A stretch of 24,790 nt of DNA from CAYNDB01 sp964395915 (GCA_964395915.1 CAYNDB010000027.1:1-24790), one strand, 5' to 3'. Numbered from the stretch's first letter, positions 1 through 9,363 are shown. Numbers and translations are program-made. Notes: generated by a model not told the origin, from the sequence alone.

Positions 1-143
1 TCAGAAAATGACGGCTTCAATATCGGCGAAGTTGGCGGATAACTTTGAATATGATGTCGCCAATAATACGGCGGATGTCTCACGCCAATAGAACGTATCA
101 GAGCGGGCATCCTCCCGAGTCCGATAAATCTTCAGGGAAGCCC
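1..143. other. Window edge, no confident gene
   Basis: This is the segment downstream of the cysteine desulfurase stop. On the minus strand one frame is open from about 174 to a TGA at 3-1 and reads plausibly as protein near its end, but it has no ATG, GTG or TTG upstream of residue 28 or so; the only candidate start is CTG at 135-133. Another minus frame has ATG at 110-108 immediately behind GGGAGG (no spacing) and runs off the window. Neither is convincing. A 4-bp CGGG/CCCG hairpin near 105-118 is too weak to call a terminator. Confidence 0.3.
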
Positions 144-1370
144 CTAGTGTCTCAGCGCTCCGCCAGCCGCCTCCTCAAGAGAAATAGGCCTACCCTTTTT
201 TACATCCCACAACGGCGATATGGCGCGCAAGGTGTCTATGACCTTGGGTAGTTTCTCCATTACGTAGTCAACATCTTCCATTTTGTTTTCGTGGCCGAAC
301 GAGAAACGCAGACTTCCATGGATAATCTCGTGCGGTATACCCATCGCCATTAGGACGTGCGAAGGGTCCAGCGACCCGGAACTGCAAGCTGACCCCGTAG
401 ATATGGCAAGCCCCGCCATGTCCAGATTGATAAGCAATGCCTCACCTTCTATGCATTCGAAGCTCATGTTGAGCGTGCCGGGCAATCTTTTTTCAGGATG
501 CCCGTTAAGCTTCACGTTTGGTATCGTTTCCGCAATCCTTCGTTGAAGCTCGTCGCGCATCGCTTTGAGCCGCTTGGAGTTGTCTTCCATTTCAGCGAGT
601 CCGATCTCCACAGTTTTGGCGAACCCTATAATTCCGGCCACGTTTTCTGTGCCGCCACGCATCCCGCGTTCATGATGGCCGCCGTGAGCAAGCGGGCGCA
701 TCGCCGTCCCTTTACGTATGTATAGCGCCCCGACCCCTTTAGGGCCGTTTACCTTATGGCCGGACAATGACAGAAGATCGACACCCAGGTCGTCTACGTT
801 CACCGGGATTTTAAGAAAGCTTTGCACGGCGTCGCTATGCATGGTCACACCTTTTTCCTTGACGATAGCCGCTATCTCTTTTACCGGCTGGATGGAGCCG
901 ACCTCGTTGTTCGCGTGCATGATGGTGACAAGCGAGGTGTTATCCTCAATAGCCTCACGTACATTTTCAGGGTCGACGATCGCGTCAGCGTCGACATCTA
1001 CCTTTGCAAGGTCAAAGCCATTTTTGGAAAGATATTTGCACACTTCCAGTACGGCAGGATGTTCTATTGTGGAGGTTACGATATGTCCTCCACTTGCTTT
1101 TTTATCGGCCCATGCGTGGCCTTTTATCGCCAGATTATCGGACTCTGTGCCGCCGGATGTAAAATAGACCTCTTCAGGATTGGCGCCGATGGCTCCCGCT
1201 ATTACCTCCCTCGCTTCGCTTATCCTGGTTTTCGTCGCCCTGCCGAAACGATGGGCGGATGAAGGGTTGCCATACATCTCCTTTAAATAAGGAAGCATGG
1301 CCTCAAGCGCCTCCGGCCGCATACAGGTGGTGGCGTTATTATCAAGATATACACTGCGTAATGCGCCCAT
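144..1370 (-). CDS. Cysteine desulfurase, NifS/IscS family
   Basis: PLP-dependent enzyme that takes sulfur from L-cysteine as an enzyme-bound persulfide and passes it to Fe-S assembly or tRNA thiolation proteins; cytoplasmic. The 408-residue length is normal for the family. Visible landmarks are the N-terminal YLDNNATT, TSGGTESDN near residue 71, HANNEVG near 152, the PLP lysine in SGHK (K206) and the persulfide cysteine in GSACSSG (C329). The short ACSSG loop and overall pattern fit the group I NifS/IscS class rather than SufS. ATG is preceded by GGAG with 10 nt spacing. It lies 34 nt after a PP-loop sulfurtransferase gene, so its likely partner is that RNA-thiolating enzyme; no iscU/iscA lies inside the window. 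Whether it is the housekeeping IscS or a dedicated donor cannot be decided here. Confidence 0.95.
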   Translation of the reverse strand: MGALRSVYLDNNATTCMRPEALEAMLPYLKEMYGNPSSAHRFGRATKTRISEAREVIAGAIGANPEEVYFTSGGTESDNLAIKGHAWADKKASGGHIVTSTIEHPAVLEVCKYLSKNGFDLAKVDVDADAIVDPENVREAIEDNTSLVTIMHANNEVGSIQPVKEIAAIVKEKGVTMHSDAVQSFLKIPVNVDDLGVDLLSLSGHKVNGPKGVGALYIRKGTAMRPLAHGGHHERGMRGGTENVAGIIGFAKTVEIGLAEMEDNSKRLKAMRDELQRRIAETIPNVKLNGHPEKRLPGTLNMSFECIEGEALLINLDMAGLAISTGSACSSGSLDPSHVLMAMGIPHEIIHGSLRFSFGHENKMEDVDYVMEKLPKVIDTLRAISPLWDVKKGRPISLEEAAGGALRH

Positions 1371-1404
1371 AACAAATATTCTCCAATTACTTCGATCTAG
1401 ATTA

Positions 1405-2433
1405 TCAAATTCTCAATACGTTCAGTTCCTCCTCCGGAACAGGCTTGGCCAGAACGCTCCATATAGTGTCGTTCCCTTTATTCTTGTAGTCTATCCTAAC
1501 AGGATCGCCATTGACACCGGAACAATACCGCGCGGTAATACCCGCCGCCATATACACCGCCTCACGTGTAAGCTTGCCCTTGGCGACAGCCGTCGGGCCG
1601 CTTATCTCTGTGGGATAAAAGATAAAATCCTCCGGCGCCGCAATTTTTAACAGCTTTTCGTTTTCGCTTTCGTTCCTGCCTACGACAAGTTTCAGCTCAT
1701 CCGATATGCGAAAATGGCGGCCCAGCCGCAAAAGCCTGGCGTCTTTTACATTCGCTGTGTCATCAAACGTCACCAAGTCTTTCATTTTTTTGGCAAAACC
1801 TGGGTCTGTCAACAAACATCCGCCAGACGAACAGAGGTTTTCCGTCATGCCAAACTCATCTTTGGCGATTTGTATCTGCGGTTTACGAGACCTGCCGCGT
1901 ATGGCGAGCATCTCATCCCTGTTGATTATTCCTTCCTTTTCCGGAATCGTGGGCGGAAGAAGCTGTGCGCACAGAGGCCGGACGATCAGGCCACTAAGCC
2001 CGGAATCCCGCTCTATCATGCGCATCCTGTCCTCCCTCTGCGACATGGGTCGTTGCCCCACAACCTCGCCTGTAAAAATAAACGCGGCGCCTTCCTCTTC
2101 CATGATCTCCTTCGTGCGTTTGAACATCATGAGGCGACAATCAATACACGGATTCATGTTCTTTCCATAACCGTGTTCCGGGTTACGGACAATATCGATA
2201 TACTCCTCGCCCATAAATTCCACGCGGACTTTCATGCCAAGCTCGTCGGCCAGGCGTTTCGCTTCATTTTTACAGCCGTGGTCGCTCCTTGTGCAGGTGC
2301 AGAAAGGGCTCATGAAGTTCAACGCCAACACGTCAAAACCGAGTTTTTTCATTATCCGCGTTGCAAGGGTGGAATCCAGCCCTCCGGATAACAGTCCGAT
2401 CGTTTTGACAGCCACTTTAGCCACGCCGCTCAA
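1405..2433 (-). CDS. PP-loop ATPase, ThiI/MnmA-like tRNA sulfurtransferase
   Basis: Predicted ATP-dependent RNA sulfurtransferase. An N-terminal PP-loop SGGLDST (about residues 16-22) binds ATP for adenylating the target base. Cysteines C45, C47, C54 and a C96-x2-C99 pair, plus a later SSGGC, could hold an Fe-S cluster or persulfide, as in Fe-S dependent thiolases. The C-terminal third (LGRHFRIS...VVGRNESEN) resembles the NFACT-R_2 RNA-binding domain seen in this ThiI-like family. The modified base is unknown. An ATG at 2478 keeps the frame open, but TTG at 2433 is preferred: it overlaps the TGA of the upstream gene as TTGA and has GGAG 8 nt before it, giving 342 residues. The cysteine desulfurase next door is the likely sulfur donor. 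Family assignment is firm, substrate is not. Confidence 0.85.
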   Translation of the reverse strand: MSGVAKVAVKTIGLLSGGLDSTLATRIMKKLGFDVLALNFMSPFCTCTRSDHGCKNEAKRLADELGMKVRVEFMGEEYIDIVRNPEHGYGKNMNPCIDCRLMMFKRTKEIMEEEGAAFIFTGEVVGQRPMSQREDRMRMIERDSGLSGLIVRPLCAQLLPPTIPEKEGIINRDEMLAIRGRSRKPQIQIAKDEFGMTENLCSSGGCLLTDPGFAKKMKDLVTFDDTANVKDARLLRLGRHFRISDELKLVVGRNESENEKLLKIAAPEDFIFYPTEISGPTAVAKGKLTREAVYMAAGITARYCSGVNGDPVRIDYKNKGNDTIWSVLAKPVPEEELNVLRI

Positions 2434-3434
2434 TATAGTATCTCCACATATGCCTGCGCCCTCAGCCTTTCCAGCCATTCACGCCTTTTAAGCACAGACG
2501 CGTCGGCGCTGATCTTCCTTCGAATACCTTCGGCCACATCTTTAAATAAAGTGGCTTTCGGTTCTTCACGATCGACCACTTTTATGATGTGATATCCAAA
2601 CCTTGTGCGGATCGGGGAGCTTACCTCGCCTTTTTCCATCGAAAAAGCCACTCGTTCAAAAGCAGGAAGCATCTTCCCCTTGACAAACCACCCCAGGTCG
2701 CCCCCGTTTACAGCGGATCCGTCCTGCGAATATTTTCGCGCCATCTCGGCAAAATCCGCCCCGCCCCTGATCTTCTCCATAATCGAGTTAATTTTCCTCT
2801 CAACTTCACTCACTTTCTCAGCGCTTGCGTCTTCCGGAAGAAGCAATACTATATGACTGGCGCGCACCTTACCATGCTCTGTGAATATTTTTTTATTTTT
2901 CCGATAAAAATTTTTCACTTCTTCATCACTTATGGTCACAGGGCCAACTTCAATACCGCTAATCCTTCGGATCAGCATCTGGTCCCGCAGTTTTTCCCGA
3001 TATTGCTCCATAGACATCCCGTCTTCTTCTAAAAGTTTCGTAAGAACATCCCCGGTAAATCCGTTCTCCGTCTTTATCCGCTCAATCGCCTTGTCTATTT
3101 CACTTTCCTTAATCGTCACGTTATTCTCCTTGGCGTGATGAGCCATTATTTTCTCATCAATCATTTTCCTGAGAATCGCCTCTTCCGTCAAAGCGCTGTC
3201 GGGAATCTTTGCGTCACCGGTTTCCTTGAGGTTTTTTAATAGAAGAGTCTGTTTGCGAATATCGGATAAAAGTATAATCTCTCCATTGACATTAGCTACG
3301 ATCCTGTCCGTTATCTCTGCATGTGACATGGACGCAAATGCGAGCAGAACCGCTATAGCCGATATTATCGATGAGCGGAAAGAGCCAGCGGATAGGTTTT
3401 CACATCCAGCTTGCTTTTTATTTTCCTGAGCCAA
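2430..3434 (-). CDS. surA: SurA-like periplasmic parvulin peptidyl-prolyl isomerase
   Basis: Periplasmic chaperone and prolyl isomerase for outer-membrane proteins. A hydrophobic segment (about 21-38, ending SMSHA) looks like a signal peptide, followed by the SurA-type opening ITDRIVANVNGEIILLSDI and an N-terminal helical chaperone region to about 175. One parvulin domain spans about 190-290 (RASHIVLLLP, GGDLGWF, MLPAFE, RFGYHIIKV); E. coli SurA has two. The 334-residue reading uses a TTG start at 3434 with AAGGAG 8 nt upstream, placing the first 70 bp inside the preceding parvulin gene. The next standard in-frame start, ATG at residue 36, would remove the signal peptide, so TTG is preferred. 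The symbol is by analogy; a PrsA/PpiC name would also be defensible. Confidence 0.85.
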   Translation of the reverse strand: MAQENKKQAGCENLSAGSFRSSIISAIAVLLAFASMSHAEITDRIVANVNGEIILLSDIRKQTLLLKNLKETGDAKIPDSALTEEAILRKMIDEKIMAHHAKENNVTIKESEIDKAIERIKTENGFTGDVLTKLLEEDGMSMEQYREKLRDQMLIRRISGIEVGPVTISDEEVKNFYRKNKKIFTEHGKVRASHIVLLLPEDASAEKVSEVERKINSIMEKIRGGADFAEMARKYSQDGSAVNGGDLGWFVKGKMLPAFERVAFSMEKGEVSSPIRTRFGYHIIKVVDREEPKATLFKDVAEGIRRKISADASVLKRREWLERLRAQAYVEILY

Positions 3435-4336
3435 TTTTTAAACTCCTTCTCCCTTTTTACAGTCATTAAAATCTTCTTAATACGCTCGCGCGCCTCATCA
3501 TAGGTCATCGCCCTCGGTTTTTCCTTCTTGGTTACCACAAAAAGGTGGAAACCGTATATGGACTTGATAACTTCCGATATCTCGCCAACTTTCAGATTGA
3601 ACAAAGCGGCCTCAAACTCAGGAGGCATCTGCCCTCTGCCGAAAAAACCAAGATCACCACCATCCGCGGCGTCCGGGCTTTGCGATTCGGCTTTAGCCAT
3701 TTTAGCAAAATCATATTTTTTCAATAACCTTTTTCTTATTTGCTCCGCCTTGGTTTCATCATCCACCATGATTTGTCGCGCGCGGACACGCTCCGGCCAT
3801 TTAAACTCTTCGGCATTACTTTTAAAATAGCTTTTTATCTCCGGCTCGGATACTTTTATCTTCGAGTCAATCTCGCTTAACACAAGCTTGCGTATCATTA
3901 TTCCTTTTTTAAGCGCTTCTTTCCATTCGTTAAAACTGATCTTATTTTCAGCCAGAGTCAGCTGAAATTTTGCGTCGTCATATTCTCCAAGCAAGGAATG
4001 AACCTCGTCGTCAAGCTCCTCTTCGGTTACAGGTATCTTCAGCCGCAAAGCTTCCGTTTCAAGGACGGCATTGTCAATAACCCTGTTTAATATTGACTCT
4101 TTAAGCTTTGCTTTTTGTCCGGGGCTCTTTATTTCCTTTAGCTTGAAAAGTGCGCTGTAACGTTGCGCCTCTTTATCAATGTCGCTAAGGTAAATTTCCC
4201 TGCCGCCCACTTCCGCCACCACGACCTTCTCATCAGAGCCAAAGATATTAGCCCTGTCAATAATGTCCGAGCATCCATACAAGAGCGCCAGAGCCGCAAT
4301 GACAAAACAAAACGTCGCCCCGCTATAACTTTTCAT
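3365..4336 (-). CDS. Parvulin-type peptidyl-prolyl isomerase, probable lipoprotein
   Basis: Second periplasmic folding factor of the SurA/PrsA type. The N-terminus is a short hydrophobic signal ending L-Y-G-C with C22 as the likely lipidated cysteine; Tyr at the -2 position is atypical for a lipobox, so lipidation is probable, not certain. Ser at +2 would suit outer-membrane sorting by the E. coli rule. A helical chaperone region (about 35-175) precedes one parvulin domain (about 185-280: RARQIMV, GGDLGFFGRGQMPPEF, YGFHLFVV). Length 323. ATG has AAGG 5 nt upstream and lies 12 nt after the glycosyltransferase stop. The 3' end overlaps the next parvulin gene by 70 bp. The two share architecture but differ clearly in sequence, so an old duplication is likely. 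Confidence 0.88.
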   Translation of the reverse strand: MKSYSGATFCFVIAALALLYGCSDIIDRANIFGSDEKVVVAEVGGREIYLSDIDKEAQRYSALFKLKEIKSPGQKAKLKESILNRVIDNAVLETEALRLKIPVTEEELDDEVHSLLGEYDDAKFQLTLAENKISFNEWKEALKKGIMIRKLVLSEIDSKIKVSEPEIKSYFKSNAEEFKWPERVRARQIMVDDETKAEQIRKRLLKKYDFAKMAKAESQSPDAADGGDLGFFGRGQMPPEFEAALFNLKVGEISEVIKSIYGFHLFVVTKKEKPRAMTYDEARERIKKILMTVKREKEFKNWLRKIKSKLDVKTYPLALSAHR

Positions 4337-4348
4337 AGTTTCCTTAAC

Positions 4349-5854
4349 TTACCTATTTTTCAAATCCTCAAGCCGTCGCGCCGCAAAATCATTTGCAGGG
4401 TCCCTGCGCAAGGCGGCCTCATAAAGATCAATCGCCATTGGAATATTATGTCGATAAACTTCCTTTAACTGCGCAAGATTCACCCTGGCGTCGTTCAAGC
4501 TCTCGTCCATGCCTATGGCTTTTTCAAGCTTCGTTTCAGCGTCGTCTACATCTCCGCTATCAAGCGCCGTAGCTCCCAAAACCGCGTAAACTTTTGCGTC
4601 ATTCAACGCTTCCGCAATAATTACGGGAAAAGCGTTTTTAATAAGGTCAAACCTCCGATGCTGAAGCAGGTTTTCAGCGGCCTGTGATACAGAAGACCTG
4701 ATCTCCGGCATTTTTTCAAGCCATACTGTCATTTCATTTTCCGCTATTTTAAAACGCCCAAGAAAAATATCATTTTGCCACCGTCCAAATGCCGCCGGAA
4801 TATTATCCGGCATAAGCTTTATCGCCATTTCAAAACAGGGCCCCGCTTCCTTATATCTACCAAGGCTCAACAGCAATGCCGCCTTGTTGAACCATGCGGC
4901 AAAAGATTTTTTATTTGTGTCTATAGCGAGATTAAATAGCTTGATAGCTTCTTCATGATCTCCCTCGGCGCGTTCCACGCCAGCCAGCGACACCAACGCG
5001 TCTGTATGATCCGGGTCGATCCCTAATACTCTAAAGAGATCCTCTTTCGCCTCCTTTAACTTGCCGACTTTGAAACGCGAGTTACCAATATAATATAAAG
5101 CGTTTATATTACTTTCATCCAGCTTGAAAGCGCGTTCGAAAGGAGCTATGCATTCTTCCCATTCCCCCAGCTCATGTAGCTGAATTCCAAGCTCAAACCA
5201 GGCTTTTGCGTCATCCGAAAGCTCTTCCGCCTTTTGCCTTGTAAGCTTTATATACAGTTGTTTTTTTTCATCCAGCTTGCTTCTGTCTCCCACCTTGCCA
5301 TAGTGATGAACGACAACATCGGCCCTGGCCGTAATCCACCGTGTCATAGGCTCCGAGCAAACAACGGTTTCATGAATGCGCCCCTCCCATTCCACGCCTT
5401 TGAGCCTTCTGAACAATCGTAAAACATAATTTTGCGTGTACCCTGTGTAGTTAAGCTCCATTTCCGGATATTCGTAGCTCACAGCCATCCATTTATCGTA
5501 TCCGGCTCCAGGCAGATAGTGACGCTGGATAAAATAGTAGGCATCTATTCCATCGCTCCGGGTAAGGGAGAGTATCCTTTGGCAATCTTTTACGGCAAGC
5601 CTCTCATCCGCGTCCAGCATAAGAACCCAGTCGGTGGTAACTTTTTCAAGCGACAGGTTTCTCACGGCGGAAAAGTCGTCCACCCATTGAGTCTCATAGA
5701 CTTTCGCGCCAAGTCGTTTGGCCGTTTCCTGTGTGCCGTCCACAGAGCCTGTGTCCATCACTACGATTTCATCGACAATATGTTTAGCAGAATCAAGGCA
5801 TCCTGGTAAATCATCAGCCTCGTCACGAACGATCATGCAAAGCCCTATTGTCAT
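4349..5854 (-). CDS. GT2 glycosyltransferase fused to TPR repeats
   Basis: The N-terminal domain (about 1-200) is a GT-A fold family 2 glycosyltransferase of the SunS-like subgroup: it opens LCMIVRDEAD, has DTGSVDGT near residue 34, and the nucleotide-sugar/metal motif D81-A-D83 in MLDADERL. From about 215 to 500 there are repeated TPR helices (patterns such as AWFELGIQLHELGEWEECIAPFERA and later copies), suited to docking a peptide or protein acceptor. No signal peptide or membrane segment is seen, so it should act in the cytoplasm. The start ATG overlaps the mfd stop as ATGA, so it is translationally coupled to mfd. SunS relatives glycosylate peptides, but the donor and acceptor here are unknown. 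An alternative is a role in polysaccharide or lipid glycosylation. Confidence 0.88.
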   Translation of the reverse strand: MTIGLCMIVRDEADDLPGCLDSAKHIVDEIVVMDTGSVDGTQETAKRLGAKVYETQWVDDFSAVRNLSLEKVTTDWVLMLDADERLAVKDCQRILSLTRSDGIDAYYFIQRHYLPGAGYDKWMAVSYEYPEMELNYTGYTQNYVLRLFRRLKGVEWEGRIHETVVCSEPMTRWITARADVVVHHYGKVGDRSKLDEKKQLYIKLTRQKAEELSDDAKAWFELGIQLHELGEWEECIAPFERAFKLDESNINALYYIGNSRFKVGKLKEAKEDLFRVLGIDPDHTDALVSLAGVERAEGDHEEAIKLFNLAIDTNKKSFAAWFNKAALLLSLGRYKEAGPCFEMAIKLMPDNIPAAFGRWQNDIFLGRFKIAENEMTVWLEKMPEIRSSVSQAAENLLQHRRFDLIKNAFPVIIAEALNDAKVYAVLGATALDSGDVDDAETKLEKAIGMDESLNDARVNLAQLKEVYRHNIPMAIDLYEAALRRDPANDFAARRLEDLKNR

Positions 5855-8800
5855 ACCACGCTCTTTTGCATCGTCGTAAGGAATCCGCCAATAGAATCAA
5901 GCCGCTCACGCCATCCATACCCTTCAATAATAAACTCAGCGCCGCTTTCGGATGTGAACTTAAACCGCTGGTCATATTTATCCGCGGCGCTTGCGAGCCT
6001 GCCTGCGTCAAGTTTCGTCGAAGGATGTATCACGACATATAGCTTGTCGCGTATCATATCCACTTTTTCTATTCGAAGCTCCTTGCACAGAAGCCGTACA
6101 CGCGTAGTTAATAACAATTTTTCGGTCTCCTCCGGTATCGGGCCAAACCTGTCTTTCATCTCATCCCAAAGGCTTTCAAGCTCAGGAAGTGTCGATACGC
6201 CGGCCAAACGGTTATACATATCGATCCTCTGGTTCAGGCCAGGCACATAATCTTTCGATATTCTGCCCTGATAGCTCAAATTCATGCTCACCTCAAACCT
6301 GTCGGATGGCGGCTCCCCTTTTAATTCCCGCACGGCGTCTTCCAGCATATCGCAATATGTATCAAACCCTACGGCGTCTATCTGGCCGGATTGCTGCGCG
6401 CCCAAAAGGTTTCCGGCGCCACGGATTTCCATATCCCGCGCCGCAAGCTTGAACCCGCTGCCAAGGTCTGAGAGTTCTTCTATAGCTTTAAGCCTTTGTT
6501 TGGCCACTTCGGTCATGCCAGATAGCGCAGGGACAAGAAAATAGCAATACGCCCTGTGCCTGTCGCGCCCTACCCTGCCACGAAGCTGGTACAACTGCGC
6601 AAGGCCAAACCTGTCGGCGCGGTTGATGATGATAGTGTTTGCTGATGGAATATCGAGCCCCGATTCTATTATTGTGGTGCACACGAGGATATCGCACCGC
6701 TTCTCGACAAACTCGCTCATCACGCTCTCAAGCTCACTCTCATGCATCTGACCATGAGCCACACTGATCCTGGCTTCCGGAGCTATTTTATTTAGATACT
6801 TCGCAAGGCTATTGATCGATTTTACCTGGTTGTGTACGAAAAACACCTGCCCGCCCCTGTCCATCTCACGCAATATCGCTTCACGTATCGTCTTGTCGGA
6901 AAATTTCACTGTGAAATTACGAACGGCCAGCCTGTCCTGAGGAGGCGTTTCTATTACTGACAGATCACGTATTCCAACCATGGAAGTGTGCAATGTTCTT
7001 GGAATTGGCGTGGCCGTCAGAGTCAAAAGGTCGACGTTCTTGCTTAAGTTTTTCAGCTTCTCCTTATGTTTCACTCCAAAACGTTGTTCCTCATCTATTA
7101 TGACAAGCCCAAGGTTTTTAAAGTTCACATCTTTCTGGAGAAGACGGTGTGTGCCGATAAGAATGTCGATTTTCCCTTCGATTGCGGCTCCTATCGTCTC
7201 CTTCTGCTCCTTTTTGGTTTTGAACCTGCTTAAAGCTTCAACACGCACAGGAAAAGAGCGGAACCTTTCCGCAAACGTCTGGTAATGCTGCTGGGTGAGC
7301 AGAGTGGTTGGCGTCAGCACGGCCACCTGTTTTCCATCGTAGACAGAATTGAACGCCGCGCGCATCGCCACTTCTGTTTTCCCATACCCAACATCCCCAC
7401 AGATAAGCCTGTCCATGGCCCTCTCCTTTTCCATATCGGCGGCCACATCTTCTATCGCGGCGCGCTGATCTTCCGTCTCTTCGAATTCAAACGTATCGGC
7501 AAATTCCGAATGAAAATTTGTTTTCGGTGAAAAGGCGTGTCCTTTGCTTATCTCTCGCATGGCTTGCAGCTTCACCAGCTTGTCCGCCATCGCCAGCAGG
7601 CTTTTCTTCACTTTCGATTTCGTTTTTTTCCACGTAACTCCGCCCATTCTGTCCAGCGTCGGAGTGGAGCCTCCACCACCCGAATATTTTTTTAACATGC
7701 CAATACTTGTTATCGGCAGGTAGAGCCTCTGCCGCTCGGCGTATTCAAGCTCCAGGTATTCACCCGCCAAATCGGCTATAGACATCTCGCGGGCGCCAAC
7801 ATATCGCCCCACCCCATGCGTGGAATGGACTATAAGATCACCTTTTTCAAGTTCGGCCACTCCTATACTGAACGCTTTTCGCCCCTTCCTTTTTCTGTGA
7901 ACCGTCTTCGCCGTTTTCCCGAAAATTTCATCGTCAGTGTATATGGCCCATTTGTCCGACCTTATAATCATCCCTTCCGACAGGCGTCCAACGGTTATAA
8001 AAAGGTTCCCTTCAAAAAGGGCTGGTTGCCGGTCGCACAACCTTTTTAACATTGCCGCCATCTCTTCTTCAGAAAGGGGCGTTGCTCCGATGTCATGCTC
8101 CGCAAGGGCGCGTTTAAGCCGCTCCGCCCCCCCAGTCGATGAGGCGACAAGGATGACTGAAAAACCGTCGGCAAGCATTTTATTCAGATTCTCTATAAAC
8201 GAAGCTACCTTGCCACGATATCTCTCTGGCGCGCTTGTGGATATTATGAATGTCTCCTCTTCTTCTTCCGATATGGAAAGCTCGCGAAGACGCAACAACT
8301 CCCGATCGCCAATAGCGCACTCAAGCTCGGTTTCAGAAAGATATAAAGACTCAGGCTCCGGCGATATTCCGCCATTCTCAGAAGCGTCCCGCCTCGCCGA
8401 TTCGATTAGCGAATAGAAGCCTTTCAAATGGGCGAAAATACTTTCTGGCTCATCCAGAATCAGTGCCGCCGAGTCTGGCAAATAATCAAACAACGTGGCG
8501 CTCTCAGGATAAAAAATATGAAAAAGCCGTTCCATCCCGGAAAAAAATTCACGTGATCTCAAAGATTCCTCAACCATCCGCGCTTTATCAATACCAATTA
8601 CTCCCTCGCGTCTAACGGTGTCGAACCGCTCCAAAAGCGTATTGTTATCTACCCCCTCGTAAAACACCTCGCGAAACGGAATAAGGCTCACCCTTTCGAC
8701 ATGCTCCAACGAGCGCTGGGTCTCGGGGTTATAGAGACGGATCGACTCCACCTCGTCGCCAAAAAGCTCTATTCTGCGCGGTCTTTCACCTTCTCCGGTG

Positions 8801-9339
8801 AATACATCCACAATCCCCCCGCGGATTGAAAATTCGCCGCGCTCCTCGACGAGATCCACCCTGTCGTAACCGTGCGCCACAAGGTGGTCGGCAAGAATAT
8901 CCAAATCGATAGAGTCTCCGACGTCAATGCGCGTTACAGAGTTCTTGAGCGTTTTCTGTGGAAGTGTGCGCATGGAGAGAGCCTCCACCGTAGTTACCAG
9001 GATAAACCGTTCAGGGCGATGCGAAAGCTCTGTGAGGGTGGAGAGTCGCTGGCCGGAGACATCCGGATGCGGAGACATCTCTTCATAAGGCAATATTTCC
9101 CATGGCGGGTAATATAGCAACGGAAGCGACCCGTCTGGCAGAAAAAAGCGTAGCGTTTCGGCTATTTCCTCCGCTTTGGCGGCTTTGTCGCATACCACAA
9201 CGACAGGCCGCTTTGTGCGCATGGAAAGCGTCGAAATAACAAGCCCTTTTGCCGACTTTGTCACCCCGGAGCATGAAACAGGCCTGCCGCCCGTTACCGC
9301 CCCTTCGACAACTGATTCAAGACCGTATAGAGAAATCAT
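5851..9339 (-). CDS. mfd: Transcription-repair coupling factor Mfd
   Basis: ATP-driven DNA translocase that removes RNA polymerase stalled at lesions and recruits UvrA. Domains in order: UvrB-like N-terminal region (GQRLSTL, EFSIRGGIVDVF near residue 166), RNA-polymerase-interacting domain (GDLIVHSTHGVGRYVG, about 496-560), RecG-like helicase with Walker A GDVGYGKT (about 648), DEEQ box (about 746), TATPIPRTL, GRVGRDRHRAY, and the C-terminal TRCF/D7 domain. 1162 residues from ATG at 9339, a normal length. The frame is open to a TTG at 9372, but MISLYGLE is the more natural N-terminus; the GAGGTG upstream lies 17 nt away, so the ribosome site is not ideal for either. It is the first gene of the minus-strand operon and is divergent from dusB. 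Confidence 0.97.
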   Translation of the reverse strand: MISLYGLESVVEGAVTGGRPVSCSGVTKSAKGLVISTLSMRTKRPVVVVCDKAAKAEEIAETLRFFLPDGSLPLLYYPPWEILPYEEMSPHPDVSGQRLSTLTELSHRPERFILVTTVEALSMRTLPQKTLKNSVTRIDVGDSIDLDILADHLVAHGYDRVDLVEERGEFSIRGGIVDVFTGEGERPRRIELFGDEVESIRLYNPETQRSLEHVERVSLIPFREVFYEGVDNNTLLERFDTVRREGVIGIDKARMVEESLRSREFFSGMERLFHIFYPESATLFDYLPDSAALILDEPESIFAHLKGFYSLIESARRDASENGGISPEPESLYLSETELECAIGDRELLRLRELSISEEEEETFIISTSAPERYRGKVASFIENLNKMLADGFSVILVASSTGGAERLKRALAEHDIGATPLSEEEMAAMLKRLCDRQPALFEGNLFITVGRLSEGMIIRSDKWAIYTDDEIFGKTAKTVHRKRKGRKAFSIGVAELEKGDLIVHSTHGVGRYVGAREMSIADLAGEYLELEYAERQRLYLPITSIGMLKKYSGGGGSTPTLDRMGGVTWKKTKSKVKKSLLAMADKLVKLQAMREISKGHAFSPKTNFHSEFADTFEFEETEDQRAAIEDVAADMEKERAMDRLICGDVGYGKTEVAMRAAFNSVYDGKQVAVLTPTTLLTQQHYQTFAERFRSFPVRVEALSRFKTKKEQKETIGAAIEGKIDILIGTHRLLQKDVNFKNLGLVIIDEEQRFGVKHKEKLKNLSKNVDLLTLTATPIPRTLHTSMVGIRDLSVIETPPQDRLAVRNFTVKFSDKTIREAILREMDRGGQVFFVHNQVKSINSLAKYLNKIAPEARISVAHGQMHESELESVMSEFVEKRCDILVCTTIIESGLDIPSANTIIINRADRFGLAQLYQLRGRVGRDRHRAYCYFLVPALSGMTEVAKQRLKAIEELSDLGSGFKLAARDMEIRGAGNLLGAQQSGQIDAVGFDTYCDMLEDAVRELKGEPPSDRFEVSMNLSYQGRISKDYVPGLNQRIDMYNRLAGVSTLPELESLWDEMKDRFGPIPEETEKLLLTTRVRLLCKELRIEKVDMIRDKLYVVIHPSTKLDAGRLASAADKYDQRFKFTSESGAEFIIEGYGWRERLDSIGGFLTTMQKSVV

Positions 9340-9363
9340 TATATTGTTACTATTTTCACCTCT

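Noticed and set aside
1..135. 44-codon minus frame with CTG start after the cysteine desulfurase
   Set aside because: No standard start codon and no recognised family; the stop at the exact window edge may be accidental.
1714..2391. 225-codon open frame on the plus strand
   Set aside because: It lies wholly antisense to the PP-loop sulfurtransferase, whose frame has clear motifs; the plus-frame translation shows no family pattern.
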